A model generated the notes under the pieces. It made no database searches, was not told where the DNA came from, and saw only the letters and a list, made by a program, of their open reading frames with translations. This document shows positions 19,288 to 28,221 of a DNA stretch of 64,000 nt, one piece after another. The stretch's first letter is position 1, and every line of letters begins with the position of its first letter. The position numbers and the translations under genes are program-made. Origin of the DNA: Microbacterium cremeum (lineage in GTDB: Bacteria > Actinomycetota > Actinomycetes > Actinomycetales > Microbacteriaceae); contig NZ_CP063812.1 in the NCBI RefSeq assembly GCF_015277855.1, positions 3,918,952-3,982,951 of the forward strand, written 5' to 3'.

Positions 19288-21225
19288 TCAGAGCCCCGCC
19301 CGGGCCAGGTCGATGACGCGCCCCGCGTCAGCTTGAGGACTCCGGGCGACGGTTGCCGTGTCCTCAACGACGCGCCACACGGCGAAGGCGAGCCCCGTTG
19401 ACGTGATGCGGACCTCGTCTGCGAACTGCTCTGCGGCTGCTTCGCCGAAAGTGACGGCCGCCTCGCCCACAGCGCCGAAAGCGCCACAGGGGAGCTGAAC
19501 GGTGGCAGCGCCGCTGGATGCGAAAACCAGTACCACCTCTTCGCTGGCCTCCCGGACGAAGATCATGCATTCGTCGTCTGCGTGCAACCACCGCAGCCCG
19601 CCGCGCTGCAGCGCTCTGGACCCTAGACGGAGCCGCGCGAGGCCGCCGTACGCTTCGGCTAGCCGCGGCGTGTCACCCCACGGCAGCGGGGTGCGGGAGT
19701 CCTCGCCATGCGTGCCGCGCAATCCGAACTCGTCGCCGGCGAAGATCACCGGCGTGCCCGGCAGTGTCATTGACAGGCCGGCCGCGACGATCTGCGCGGC
19801 ATCATCAGCCTGCTGAGCGAATCGTGGCGTGTCGTGCGTGTCGATCGCGTTCATGGCAAGTTCCCGCACCGCCCAGGGGTAGGGCGCCGTGAAATTGCGA
19901 TAGCTCTTCACGACATCGGCTGCGGAGTAGCGCGGCTCGACGCGGAACGGGATCCCGAAGTGGTGGGCGGGATCGCCGCTCGGCTGGCGGAGCCAATGCC
20001 ATACGGGGCGGGTGAACGCCGAGTAGCTCATCGGCGCCTGCCATCCCTCGCCGTCGAAGTCGCCTGCGGCATCGTTGGTTGACTCGGCGTAGAGGACTCG
20101 TCCCGGAGCGGTCGTGTCCATCGTCTGTCGGACGGTGCGCTGAACATCCCGATTCAGGTCGACGTCCCTGAGGCGTCCGGTCATGTTGGCCACGTCGATA
20201 CGCCATCCGTCCAAGTTGAACGGCGGCTGGAGCCACTTGGCGACCACGCTCTCCGGACCTTCGATGAATCGCCGGCGCAATGTGTCGGACCCCCAGTCCA
20301 GCTTGGGGAGCGAGGGAACTCCGTACCAGGCGACGTACTCGGTCTGCTGGGCGTTCGTCCAGTAGTAGAAGTCTGATTCCTCAGCCGACGGGTTTCCCAG
20401 CGCGGCCGTGAACCACTCGTGGGCGGCGCCGGTGTGATTGGTTGTCAGATCACCAATCACACGCATACCGCGAGCGTGAACGGCTTCCACTAGCCGGATG
20501 AGGGCCGGGTCACCGCCGAGGAGCGGGTCGACGATGTCGAACGTCGACGCGTCGTATCGGTGGTTCGATCGGGCGGGGAAGAACGGTGTGAGGTAGATCA
20601 GGGTGACACCGAGGCGCTCGAGGTGGTCGAGGTGTTCCACGATGCCGTCCAGATCACCGCCGAACCATTGCCGAGACGTGTGGGGACCGGTAGAGATCAC
20701 CGGCGCGGTCCATTCTGCGGCTTGGGCCCAGTCAGGCAATGAGCGATCGTCGGCCGCCGCGGAACGCGCGAAGCGGTCGGGGAAGATCTGATACATCACC
20801 TGCGATGCCGCCCACTCAGGAGCGGGGTCAAACGTCGTGACGCGGAAGTCCCGGCTATCCGTCGGCTCGATGCGATCTACGCCGTCTGCCGACAGCCACC
20901 AGGCATCCCCGTCGATTGTGTTGAGCAGGAACCGGTACCGGGTGACCTGGTTGGGGATTTCAAATTCGGCTGTCCACCATTCGCACCCGCCGCCTGTGCC
21001 AGTCACCGGTGCGGTAGCCGCCATCGAATGGAAGCACGGCTCTCCGTCGGAGACGACCCTGACGGCAGCTGACCCGATGCGGCCAAACTCCACGGGAACC
21101 CGCAGGCGCACCGTGTAGAGCCCACCGAGAATCGGCGTCCGGATTGGCGCATACAGTTCGGAGCCGTCGTGGTGCGGGAGCGCGTGAAGGGATGTCATTG
21201 GCAGGCTTTCTGGCTTTTCGGTCAT
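19288..21225 (-). CDS. Glycoside hydrolase family 13 (maltodextrin glucosidase/neopullulanase type)
   Basis: A protein of 645 residues: N-terminal beta domain (about 1-130), catalytic barrel and short C-terminal beta domain. Conserved GH13 regions are visible: DLTTNHTG (region I), GWRIDVAN with nucleophile D344, LYAESTND with acid/base E381, and IDTHDTPR with D465. No signal peptide is seen, so it is cytosolic and probably degrades imported maltodextrins. This fits the neighbouring MalEFG-type importer. The ATG at 21225 is used; a second ATG at codon 10 is possible. Confidence 0.88.
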   Translation of the reverse strand: MTEKPESLPMTSLHALPHHDGSELYAPIRTPILGGLYTVRLRVPVEFGRIGSAAVRVVSDGEPCFHSMAATAPVTGTGGGCEWWTAEFEIPNQVTRYRFLLNTIDGDAWWLSADGVDRIEPTDSRDFRVTTFDPAPEWAASQVMYQIFPDRFARSAAADDRSLPDWAQAAEWTAPVISTGPHTSRQWFGGDLDGIVEHLDHLERLGVTLIYLTPFFPARSNHRYDASTFDIVDPLLGGDPALIRLVEAVHARGMRVIGDLTTNHTGAAHEWFTAALGNPSAEESDFYYWTNAQQTEYVAWYGVPSLPKLDWGSDTLRRRFIEGPESVVAKWLQPPFNLDGWRIDVANMTGRLRDVDLNRDVQRTVRQTMDTTAPGRVLYAESTNDAAGDFDGEGWQAPMSYSAFTRPVWHWLRQPSGDPAHHFGIPFRVEPRYSAADVVKSYRNFTAPYPWAVRELAMNAIDTHDTPRFAQQADDAAQIVAAGLSMTLPGTPVIFAGDEFGLRGTHGEDSRTPLPWGDTPRLAEAYGGLARLRLGSRALQRGGLRWLHADDECMIFVREASEEVVLVFASSGAATVQLPCGAFGAVGEAAVTFGEAAAEQFADEVRITSTGLAFAVWRVVEDTATVARSPQADAGRVIDLARAGL

Positions 21226-21517
21226 CGATCAGACGGTGATCCCGAGAGATTAGCAAACTCGTGCAGTCATTGAAATCAGTTGCAAGCTCGTAGCAGACTG
21301 CCGTGTGGCTATACGAGAAGCCGAACCGCGGCGAGGCCGGACATACAGTCGAACCGGCTGTTGTCAGAGTGCGTCGGATGCGTCAGACTCACGTTCGTGA
21401 AACGTCTTGCAGATGCTGGTACGGTGGTGGCCCGCGTGATCGCCGGTGGTGACTTCATTCGTGAAGCGTCAAAACCTATGCGGAGAGCATGCTGCCCAGT
21501 CAGCGAATGGAGCGCGC
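21226..21517. other. Intergenic region between divergent genes
   Basis: About 290 bases without a gene. They must hold promoters for the GH13 gene and for the nucleotidyltransferase-like gene. The segment TTGCAAGCTC near 21281 resembles one half of the LacI dyad at 17415-17428, but no full palindrome is present. I see no other feature. Confidence 0.35.
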
Positions 21518-22306
21518 ATGACCGCGTCTGAGCGCTTCGATGCAATGAGCGCGGCTCTAGCGACCTCCGTGGGGGAGCGTGAGGGTCTCATCGGCCTCGT
21601 GCTGCTCGGTTCCGCATCGGATGAGGCGCGTGGTCGCCGTGACGAGTGGTCGGACCACGACTTCTTCACACTCATTGAAACGGGGCGAGGCGCCGAGATT
21701 CGACCCGATCTGTCGTGGCTTCCCGACTACGACCGCCTGGTGCTCACGGCGAGGGAAGGCGACATCGGCTTCGTCGCCCTGTACGACGATGCGCACATCT
21801 TCGAGTTCGCCCTGGCGGACGCTGAGGAAGTCGACGGCGCCCGCGCCGGGGACGCCGCGGTCGTCGTCGATGACAAGTCGGGAACGACAGCCAGGTTGCT
21901 GGCACGGGCGCGGGCACGCGCCAGCGAGGAGGACCGGTTCGACCCGGCGAACGACGTGCGCCTTGTGCTCGTGAAGCTGCTGATCGGCGTCGGCAGGGTG
22001 CGGCGTGGCGAGGCGCTCAACGGCAACGCATTCATCAGGCAGTGGGCGGTGCAGCTTCTGGTGCGCGCCATTAGGGGGCGGTTCGCCGCAGCATCCACCG
22101 CTCTCCGCGACACGAACGATCCGATGCGGCGTTTCGAGCTCGACTTCCCGATCTGGGGCGCGCGCATCGCCGCAGCGCTCGACCTGCCGATCGAGGAGTC
22201 TGCACTGAACCTGTACCAACTCGCGCGTCAGATCCTTGAGCCCGGCTGGAGCGAGTTCCCTTCACGAGCGGCCGACGTCGTCGCTCTGCGCCTCGGTTGG
22301 ACCTGA
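21518..22306 (+). CDS. Nucleotidyltransferase-fold protein (antibiotic NTase-like)
   Basis: A protein of 262 residues. The N-terminal segment LVLLGSASDEARGRRDEWSD followed by HDFF gives the GSx...DxD pattern of the polymerase-beta-like nucleotidyltransferase fold used by aminoglycoside and lincosamide adenylyltransferases; the C-terminal half is helical. The substrate is unknown and resistance is not implied. I chose the ATG at 21518 since GGAG lies five bases upstream and the fold begins soon after; the frame is open upstream to 21446. Confidence 0.7.
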   Translation: MTASERFDAMSAALATSVGEREGLIGLVLLGSASDEARGRRDEWSDHDFFTLIETGRGAEIRPDLSWLPDYDRLVLTAREGDIGFVALYDDAHIFEFALADAEEVDGARAGDAAVVVDDKSGTTARLLARARARASEEDRFDPANDVRLVLVKLLIGVGRVRRGEALNGNAFIRQWAVQLLVRAIRGRFAAASTALRDTNDPMRRFELDFPIWGARIAAALDLPIEESALNLYQLARQILEPGWSEFPSRAADVVALRLGWT

Positions 22307-22619
22307 ATCCGCCGTGTCCACGCGCCGCCACAATCGTCAATACGATGTGCGCGTGGCGAACCTGCGCTGTCAAAAAGGCCCAGAGACTGAGCGCAAGCGT
22401 GATTGTCCCAACCATCGCTACGCATGGGCGCTGGGCACCGCTCGCCAACGGCGCCGACAGTTAATCTCGCTCGAGCAGACGCCCTAACCCAAAGCTGCGC
22501 GAGATCTCCTCCTGCAGCGCATCCCGATCGGTGTAGGTTCTGAATCAACGTAGCGACAGGGAGTTCCGCAGGATCCGGCGAGGTTCTATGGATGCCTGCC
22601 GCCTCTTCGCTCGGTCCGC
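22307..22619. other. Intergenic gap at left flank of the putative defence island
   Basis: About 310 bases between convergent genes. I see no convincing coding frame, RNA gene or terminator. Base composition is less GC-rich than the flanking genes, in keeping with the edge of transferred DNA. Confidence 0.4.
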
Positions 22620-23741
22620 TCAGCTGACCGCGCTAGTCCCAGATTTCAGCAGTCGGAGTTCCAGGACGCGCTGCCACTTCACCACGTTGGTCGCGTCGTC
22701 CGGCCGGAGGGTGCGCATGTGGGCGAGGCGGTTGCGTATCGGCATGATCTGAGCGCCGAAGCGACGCCAGAATGCGGCGTTGAGACCGAGGTCCCCGATC
22801 TCCGTCCTGTCCTTCAGTTGCAGCAACTCCCCGAGAGAGAGCCACTCCAGTGGATCGCGAAGGTGCTTGATGGAGGTGGCGGCAAGGTATGCCTCTTCTG
22901 TCGCACGTTCCAACACCTTTTCGGTGAGGTCAGCGTTCAGGCATTGCTGCCGCCAACTCCCGCCCCACGCGGTCACTGCCCGCTTGCGGATCTCGCGGCG
23001 AATGATCCGCTCGATCTTCCACAGCCCGGCGCTGACGTCGGTTAGCTGGTGCTGGGGATCCAGGTCATCCGAGAGGACGTCATCGAGTGCTGACTTCAGG
23101 GGGACGAGATGCTTGGAGAAGTTCCAGCTTCGGGTTGCGCCGTTCGGGGCAGTGATTCCGGCTCCGTCGAGAGCCTCGAGCTCTCGCGCGGAGAGCGTGC
23201 TCAAGGCGGTTTCTCCGGTGAGCATGCTTTCGTAAAGGGCTCTGTCCAGGGACGCGCAAAGCTCCGGCCCTAGCTCGCTCAATGCCTGCCGCAGCAGAGG
23301 TGTGGGGTCCGTGCCATCCTCCACGCACGCTGGAAACCCTTCCGGTCCGTTCGATTTGACGACTGGCGCGTGCGCGAAGCTCGCGTCATCGAGGAGCGAG
23401 CTCCCCACGACTGCGGGGTATGCGATCCGAGGTGCCCTCGAGAGCAGCACGACCCGGGTGCCCGCGTCGACGTCTGCGAAGACGCGCTCCCGCAGCGCAC
23501 CCATAGCGACGTCAGGGCTGGTGACCGCGAGGTCCTCCATGTTGTCGAGGAGGAGGGTGCCTTCAACGCGCTCCCTGTCGGGCTTCATGTACGTGCGGAC
23601 AGTCTGGACGGCCAGGTGGGACGAGGTCAGGGCGCGGCGGGCGGGTTCGTTGCTGGAGCCGAGTTGCAGGAACACCACCCGCAGTTGCTCAGCCTTCTGG
23701 TGGATGAGCTCCACCCACGCGGAGTAGTCGACGGCGCTCAC
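22620..23741 (-). CDS. HEPN-domain protein, putative RNase effector
   Basis: A protein of 373 residues with no clear full-length homologue that I can recall. Near the C-terminus [16 protein letters not shown] contains R336-N-R-L-A-H341, the Rx4H signature with preferred Asn of HEPN ribonucleases (Swt1/abortive-infection-type helical bundle). The N-terminal part has alternating hydrophobic strands ([39 protein letters not shown]) that look like an ATPase-like core without a visible P-loop. The GTG at 23741 overlaps the stop of the ATPase gene (GTGA). It is the last gene of a four-gene operon. Confidence 0.65.
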   Translation of the reverse strand: MSAVDYSAWVELIHQKAEQLRVVFLQLGSSNEPARRALTSSHLAVQTVRTYMKPDRERVEGTLLLDNMEDLAVTSPDVAMGALRERVFADVDAGTRVVLLSRAPRIAYPAVVGSSLLDDASFAHAPVVKSNGPEGFPACVEDGTDPTPLLRQALSELGPELCASLDRALYESMLTGETALSTLSARELEALDGAGITAPNGATRSWNFSKHLVPLKSALDDVLSDDLDPQHQLTDVSAGLWKIERIIRREIRKRAVTAWGGSWRQQCLNADLTEKVLERATEEAYLAATSIKHLRDPLEWLSLGELLQLKDRTEIGDLGLNAAFWRRFGAQIMPIRNRLAHMRTLRPDDATNVVKWQRVLELRLLKSGTSAVS

Positions 23742-25546
23742 ACCAGCTCCAGGATGACGCTCGCCTGATACTCGCCATCGCGCTCGTATATCAAGCCAAG
23801 ATCTTTGAGCCGGCGCACGGCAACGTGTTCGCTGGGGGCGAGTTCCTTGAAGTCCCCCGGGTCGTCCATCAGCAGCTCGAGCATCACTGCCTCGGTCGCG
23901 TAGTAGCGCTTGACGTGCTGGATCATCTCTTCGATGTTCCCCTGGACGCGGCTCTTCCAGTCGTCCAGTTCGGTCAGCACAGCCGAGCGGATCATGGTGC
24001 GTTGGAACACATCGGTAGGGAGGTGTCGCACGACGGCAGAGCTGAGGTTCCGGTAGAGATACGCGTGGCCTCCGGATGCCTCGTGGAGAGCTTCCAGGGC
24101 GCCAGGCTCGATCTGTATCCCCATTTTTCCGCCCACGGTGCTCGCAAGCTCATCAGCTTCCTCACGTTCCAACGGCTTCACATAGACGGCTTTGGCCCAC
24201 GAGAACAGGGGATTCGGACGTCCATAGAGCCGGCCGGCCTCGACGATGGCGCTGGTGAGGCCGGACAGTACGAACGTGAAGTTCTCGGACTCTTGAACGA
24301 TGCTGCGAAGTGCGGACAGCAGCTGTGCGACGCGTGGCATGTCGCCTTCAGCGATGTCGATCCGGTCTGCCGGGGTCAGGTACTCGATCTCGTCCAGGAG
24401 CAGGAGAATCCGATAGCCGTCCTTCCACAGGTGTTTGAGGATCACCTGCAGGGCGTTCTTCAACTCAAGGATGGACGGCCGATCGGACAGCTGAGATAGC
24501 TCCTGGGTGCGCAGCTTGTGCGTCTTGAGTTCGGCGATGAGCCGGCGGCGCAGATCGCTGACGATGTCGTCGGTGGGATCCTCTGGCGGCGAGGGGAAGG
24601 CTTCAAGATCCATCAGCACGGTCACAATGTGGTCGTCGTGAAGTTCTTCCTTCAGTTGCATGAGGATGCTCGTCTTGCCTGACTTCCGCAGCCCGAACAC
24701 GCCCGTCACCTGCTGGTTGAAGACGTCGTCCCGCAGAGACTGCAGCAGGGTGCGGCGGCCGAAAAAGCTCGCTCCAAACACTGGGGTCGTCATGTAGAAC
24801 AGGTCCCGCGCATAGATATGGTTGCGCAGCAAAGTGATCAGGGACAGCTCATCCTCGTCGTCGATCAGGAAGGGGATGGCGAGCTTCGACGGTCGAGACC
24901 AGTCGTTGAGCTTGATGCCCAGTCGCTGATCCGGGGACCACATGAAGAAGATGTCTGGCGTGACCGGCTGGTCCTTCTTCGCCAGCTCGCGAGCGGCCGC
25001 CTCGAACGTGCGGACTTGCAGGTCTTCGTGGGGACTGTAGAACAGCATCACCTCACGCGTGAAACCGAACCCAGCTTCGATTGCGCCGCTGAATCGCACG
25101 TGCACGATCACGCAGTCTTTGAAGCCGTCCTGTTTGCATGGTCCGGCGTACACGACCTGTGACCCGAGACTGCGCAATGCGTCTAGATGATCGCCGAAGG
25201 CGGGGAACCGCTGCCTGGTCTTCTGGATGTTTTTGAGCAGATCGGGGTGACGCGGCACGGGAACTGCGCCTGCGCGCCACCCGTGCTGACGGGACGACGG
25301 CGCGGTGGGGTCGAAGGTGGGGCTGTCCACGTACGGGTCGACGTGATCACGGCGCACGGGTGAGGGGCGGGGCGCGGGCCGAGGTGTGCGCACTCCGAAA
25401 GTCGCTCTCACTTTCGCGGCGACCGGCGCTTCGATGGTGGACGATGGGCTCTTGACGTACTCGCCGAGCAGCTTCAAACGCGCAAGCACCGTTGCGGCGT
25501 CGACACCGAGCTCGCTCGCGAGTTCGTGAACTCGAATCTTGGCCAT
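23738..25546 (-). CDS. IF2N-domain/STAND-like ATPase fusion
   Basis: A protein of 602 residues. Residues 3-50 ([20 protein letters not shown] onward) are an IF2_N domain, the small helical module at the N-terminus of initiation factor IF-2. A Pro/Arg-rich linker (about 53-95) and a middle domain (100-270) follow, then a P-loop ATPase: Walker A GLRKSGKT at 285-292, Walker B ILLLLDE ending at 386, sensor strand [12 protein letters not shown] near 424-435, and a C-terminal winged-helix-like tail. AGAGGAG precedes the ATG at 25546. It lies 52 bases after the PIN gene and overlaps the HEPN gene. I infer a switch ATPase that controls the nuclease partners. Confidence 0.72.
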   Translation of the reverse strand: MAKIRVHELASELGVDAATVLARLKLLGEYVKSPSSTIEAPVAAKVRATFGVRTPRPAPRPSPVRRDHVDPYVDSPTFDPTAPSSRQHGWRAGAVPVPRHPDLLKNIQKTRQRFPAFGDHLDALRSLGSQVVYAGPCKQDGFKDCVIVHVRFSGAIEAGFGFTREVMLFYSPHEDLQVRTFEAAARELAKKDQPVTPDIFFMWSPDQRLGIKLNDWSRPSKLAIPFLIDDEDELSLITLLRNHIYARDLFYMTTPVFGASFFGRRTLLQSLRDDVFNQQVTGVFGLRKSGKTSILMQLKEELHDDHIVTVLMDLEAFPSPPEDPTDDIVSDLRRRLIAELKTHKLRTQELSQLSDRPSILELKNALQVILKHLWKDGYRILLLLDEIEYLTPADRIDIAEGDMPRVAQLLSALRSIVQESENFTFVLSGLTSAIVEAGRLYGRPNPLFSWAKAVYVKPLEREEADELASTVGGKMGIQIEPGALEALHEASGGHAYLYRNLSSAVVRHLPTDVFQRTMIRSAVLTELDDWKSRVQGNIEEMIQHVKRYYATEAVMLELLMDDPGDFKELAPSEHVAVRRLKDLGLIYERDGEYQASVILELV

Positions 25547-25598
25547 GAATCTCCTCTGGGAACCCTCTTGTGCCAACATCCTTGCGCGCCGCTGCCCG

Positions 25599-26144
25599 TC
25601 AGGTCGCGCACCATGTCAACCAGATTGCCCGGGTCTGCACGTGGGCCAGTTTCTCTCGATGACCGCCGAGCTCGCGGACGTAGTCGTAAGCGTCGTCTGC
25701 CGTCAGCAGGCCGATGCGTGCGGCGAGTCGAAGCAGATCCCAGGTCGTGTAGGTGCGGATGCCGTGCTCCTGGGCGCGTTGGGCGGCAGACCGGTCGTCG
25801 GTGACGAAGAAGGCGCTCAGGCCGCGGTTGGTGATGATCGAGATCGTCTCCGCTTCGCCGAGATGGCGAGTGGGCGCGTCGCCGGGAGCGGCCAGGGAGG
25901 TGCGGATCGTGGTGGTGTCGACGATTTCCTGACCAGTCTGCAATCGGAGCGGCTCACCGAAGATGGTGTGCGCCTGGGTCATCGTCTCAAGGCCCGGTTC
26001 GTTGGCGCTGCGGTCGCATTCGCCGGCGACGGTTCCGCACCATCTGCCGTTGTCACGGACCAGGGTGGTCAAGAGATCCATCCGTTGGATTCGCGCGAAG
26101 CGCACGAGGACGGTGTTATCGGGGAGCAGGAGATGTGTGGTCAC
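25599..26144 (-). CDS. PIN-domain ribonuclease-like protein
   Basis: A protein of 181 residues starting [20 protein letters not shown]. Acidic residues fit a PIN active site: D9, E42 (GEC), E97 (HLGEAET) and D116-D117 (FFVTDDRSA). Such proteins are usually tRNA/mRNA/rRNA-cleaving toxins. The GTG at 26144 overlaps the ImmA/IrrE stop by four bases, so it is translationally coupled. Pairing of an XRE-COG2856 protease with a PIN-like protein is a known toxin-antitoxin arrangement in genome surveys. Confidence 0.72.
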   Translation of the reverse strand: MTTHLLLPDNTVLVRFARIQRMDLLTTLVRDNGRWCGTVAGECDRSANEPGLETMTQAHTIFGEPLRLQTGQEIVDTTTIRTSLAAPGDAPTRHLGEAETISIITNRGLSAFFVTDDRSAAQRAQEHGIRTYTTWDLLRLAARIGLLTADDAYDYVRELGGHREKLAHVQTRAIWLTWCAT

Positions 26145-27238
26145 GTGGTCACGAACCCGAGTGCCCGCGCAAGCTCGTCGATATCCGCGTCGGGGGTGTC
26201 GGGTTCGTCGATCTCGATCTCGTCCTCGTCCACGTCCAGCATCCACGCCAGGGTCGCCTTGGGCAGGCGGCCCTGGGAGATGAGTTCGACGTGGGCCGCC
26301 TGCAGCTCCAGCGGGAAACGCCGGGAGGCGGCCGCGTCCATGCGTGCGGTGATCTGATCGGTGCCGTCGTGGTTCCAGCTGGGGAACCGGCGCAGGATCT
26401 TCTGTGTCGTCCAGCCCAGCATTTGGTCGACGGCGGGTGATGTCGGACAGCGCAGCAGGGCGAGCCGGCGTCGAAGCGCGTCGGACGACACTCCCCATTC
26501 CCACAGTTTCGCGGCGATCAGATCCCCGGATGCCGAGGTCCAGTCGATGTGTTGGATGACGCTGCGAGGCAGCAGAAGTTCCGCTGCGAACGCGTTGGCT
26601 GACGTCTCTTGCGTATCGTTCTCGCCCCGGGTGGTCGGCTCCGGGGTGTTGGCGTGGCCGAGTGCGACGTGGCCGAGCTCATGGGCGAGGGACCAGTTCT
26701 GATGGAACCAGTTACCGGTTTCGTTGAGGATGATGACCACCCGGTCGGTGATCGTGGCGGAGCAGGCGTTGCGCAGACCGCCCAGTCGGATGACGTCGAT
26801 TCGGTAGACCTCGGATAGCCGCTCCGCGAAGGTGCGGACGAACGCGTCACCTAATGCAGCCCGGACGGCATCCGCATCCGCTGGAACATTTATCGACTTG
26901 CTGGACAACTCGGCCTGCCGGTAGGCGAGGGACACTCTCTCGACGGTCGACCGTAGGTCGTTCCAGTCAGCGTGACGGTCCCCCGTGTCGTGGTCAAACT
27001 CGTGACGAGCGACCACAAGGGCCTCCGCCGGGTCACGCTCACCGGTGGCCAGCCAGTACATGGAGGTGTTCAGCACCTCGGACAGGGCCGCGAGCTCGGC
27101 AGCGGAGAACCCGCGGCTGCCGTTCACGGCGCGCGAGAACGCGTCGGGAGTCATCCCGATCTCCTCCGCAATGCTCGCGTGGGTGCGCCCGGGGAGGACC
27201 TCGCGAACGCGCGCACGGACGCGCTCCCCAACCTCCAT
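26141..27238 (-). CDS. XRE helix-turn-helix / ImmA-IrrE metallopeptidase
   Basis: A protein of 365 residues with an N-terminal XRE domain (about residues 5-65: THASIAEEIGMTPDAFSRAV) and a central COG2856 zinc-peptidase with HELGH at 186-190 (WSLAHELGHVALGH). Relatives cleave a repressor or antitoxin when triggered by stress or phage. Here repressor and protease are one chain, so it may control its own operon. It is the first gene of the four-gene row; a perfect dyad at 27258-27274 overlaps its predicted promoter. The ATG start is at 27238. Confidence 0.83.
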   Translation of the reverse strand: MEVGERVRARVREVLPGRTHASIAEEIGMTPDAFSRAVNGSRGFSAAELAALSEVLNTSMYWLATGERDPAEALVVARHEFDHDTGDRHADWNDLRSTVERVSLAYRQAELSSKSINVPADADAVRAALGDAFVRTFAERLSEVYRIDVIRLGGLRNACSATITDRVVIILNETGNWFHQNWSLAHELGHVALGHANTPEPTTRGENDTQETSANAFAAELLLPRSVIQHIDWTSASGDLIAAKLWEWGVSSDALRRRLALLRCPTSPAVDQMLGWTTQKILRRFPSWNHDGTDQITARMDAAASRRFPLELQAAHVELISQGRLPKATLAWMLDVDEDEIEIDEPDTPDADIDELARALGFVTT

Positions 27239-27257
27239 AGCGACTATGCTAGCAGGA

Positions 27258-27274
27258 ATTGGGATATTCCCAAT
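27258..27274. promoter_or_regulatory. Palindromic operator at the island promoter
   Basis: A perfect inverted repeat ATTGGGA-TAT-TCCCAAT lies 19 bases upstream of the XRE-ImmA start. On the minus strand TTGGGA inside it could be the -35 and TAGCAT, 16 bases on, the -10. The XRE domain of the first gene product is the likely binder. The plus-strand gene at 27309 starts 34 bases to the other side and could share control. Confidence 0.55.
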
Positions 27275-27308
27275 CAGCTGGGTGGGGTGAGTAGCAGGGG
27301 AGCGCGCG

Positions 27309-27647
27309 TTGGAGAGCTTTGATGAGGGCCTGCGGTGCCAGGACGTGCACTCCGGATTGCGGAACATCGACCCGAACTCGGCGATCCTGACCCCGCTGAC
27401 CGGAACGCTGAAAATCGGCATGGCGGCGAGCCTGGCCGCCCTGGTCCGCGGGCAGGACGTGGTGCCCGACGCGGAGTCGCTGCGTGCTGTCGCCGCCGAG
27501 CAGCTCGATGTCAGCCCTTATGCGTTCAACGAGGTCGTCTACTCGCTGGAGCGTGCCGGGTTCGTCACGAACTCGGAGTGGGCCGTGCAGCACCCCCAAT
27601 ACGATCGCTCGCAGTACGGTGGCGGCTGGACTCTCGCGGACCGCTAG
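27309..27647 (+). pseudogene. Unknown protein, probably truncated at its 3' end
   Basis: An open frame of 112 residues starting at TTG 27309, with AGGGGAG upstream. The part up to about residue 95 reads like a real protein (TLKIGMAASLAALVRGQDVV, SLRAVAAEQLDVSPYAFNEV, VYSLERAGFV), with a winged-helix-like segment. The last residues are antisense to the remnant of a DNA methyltransferase, so this gene seems cut off and fused tail to tail with it near 27580. I do not recognise the family. Confidence 0.45.
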
Positions 27648-28061
27648 AGCCTCTCGCAGAGTACAAATGTCAGCGAGAGTCGACGCAGCGTAACCCCACT
27701 CCCAAAACTCCCCTTCAGGTACGGAGTCGGGATGACTCCCCAAGCACGCATCGAGCTCAGCGAGCACCTCATCGACCGTCGCCTCGGCAACCTTCGAAGC
27801 CGCAATAGCCGCCGCCACAGGACTCGCGTCGATCCCCACCGAGGAGAGCCCCAATGTCCGAGCCGCGAAGAGGGTCGTTCCACGCCCACAGAATGGATCG
27901 AGTACCCGATCGGTCGGAGCAGCCTCGCGAAGAACATCGAGCGGGAACGACAGCGGGAACATCGTGAAGTACGGGCAGGCCGTATTCAGTCGCTGTTGCA
28001 CAAGCGACAGCTCGCGCACCGCCGCTTGCTCCACGCCCTCATAATACGGAGAACCCGCAGC
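27580..28061 (-). pseudogene. 3'-truncated DNA methyltransferase
   Basis: The frame encodes YYEGVEQAAVRELSLVQQRL, TMFPLSFPLDVL and DRVLDPFCGRGTTLFAARTL, then VGIDASPVAAAIAA. The DPFCGRGTT segment is the SAM-binding motif I of site-specific DNA methyltransferases. Homology-like sequence ends at VLRAIVLGVLHGP near 27580, where the gene usually goes on for well over 100 residues; the open frame beyond is a shadow of the opposite-strand gene. GTG at 28034 is the first plausible start. It is probably non-functional, a leftover of a restriction or defence locus. Confidence 0.65.
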
Positions 28062-28155
28062 GCTGACCGCACATCTGCGGGCAGCGCGCCCACGGCGTCT
28101 GCTCCGAAGTTGCCGCGCGGAGTGGGTGCGTAGCCCCGCGATCGTTCCACGCGAC

Positions 28156-28202
28156 GTGTCGGATCCGACAAGTAGCCGACATCTCGATCTGGAATCCGAC
28201 AC
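28156..28202. repeat. Inverted repeat, possible insertion-sequence end
   Basis: GTGTCGGAT (28156-28164) and ATCCGACAC (28194-28202) are perfect 9-bp inverted repeats; inside, TGTCGGATCCGACA (28157-28170) is itself a palindrome and CCGACA recurs at 28176. This resembles an IS terminal region left behind between the truncated methyltransferase and dnaB. No transposase is present, so this is a weak call. Confidence 0.3.
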
Positions 28203-28221
28203 TTTCACGTGGAACCTACAA

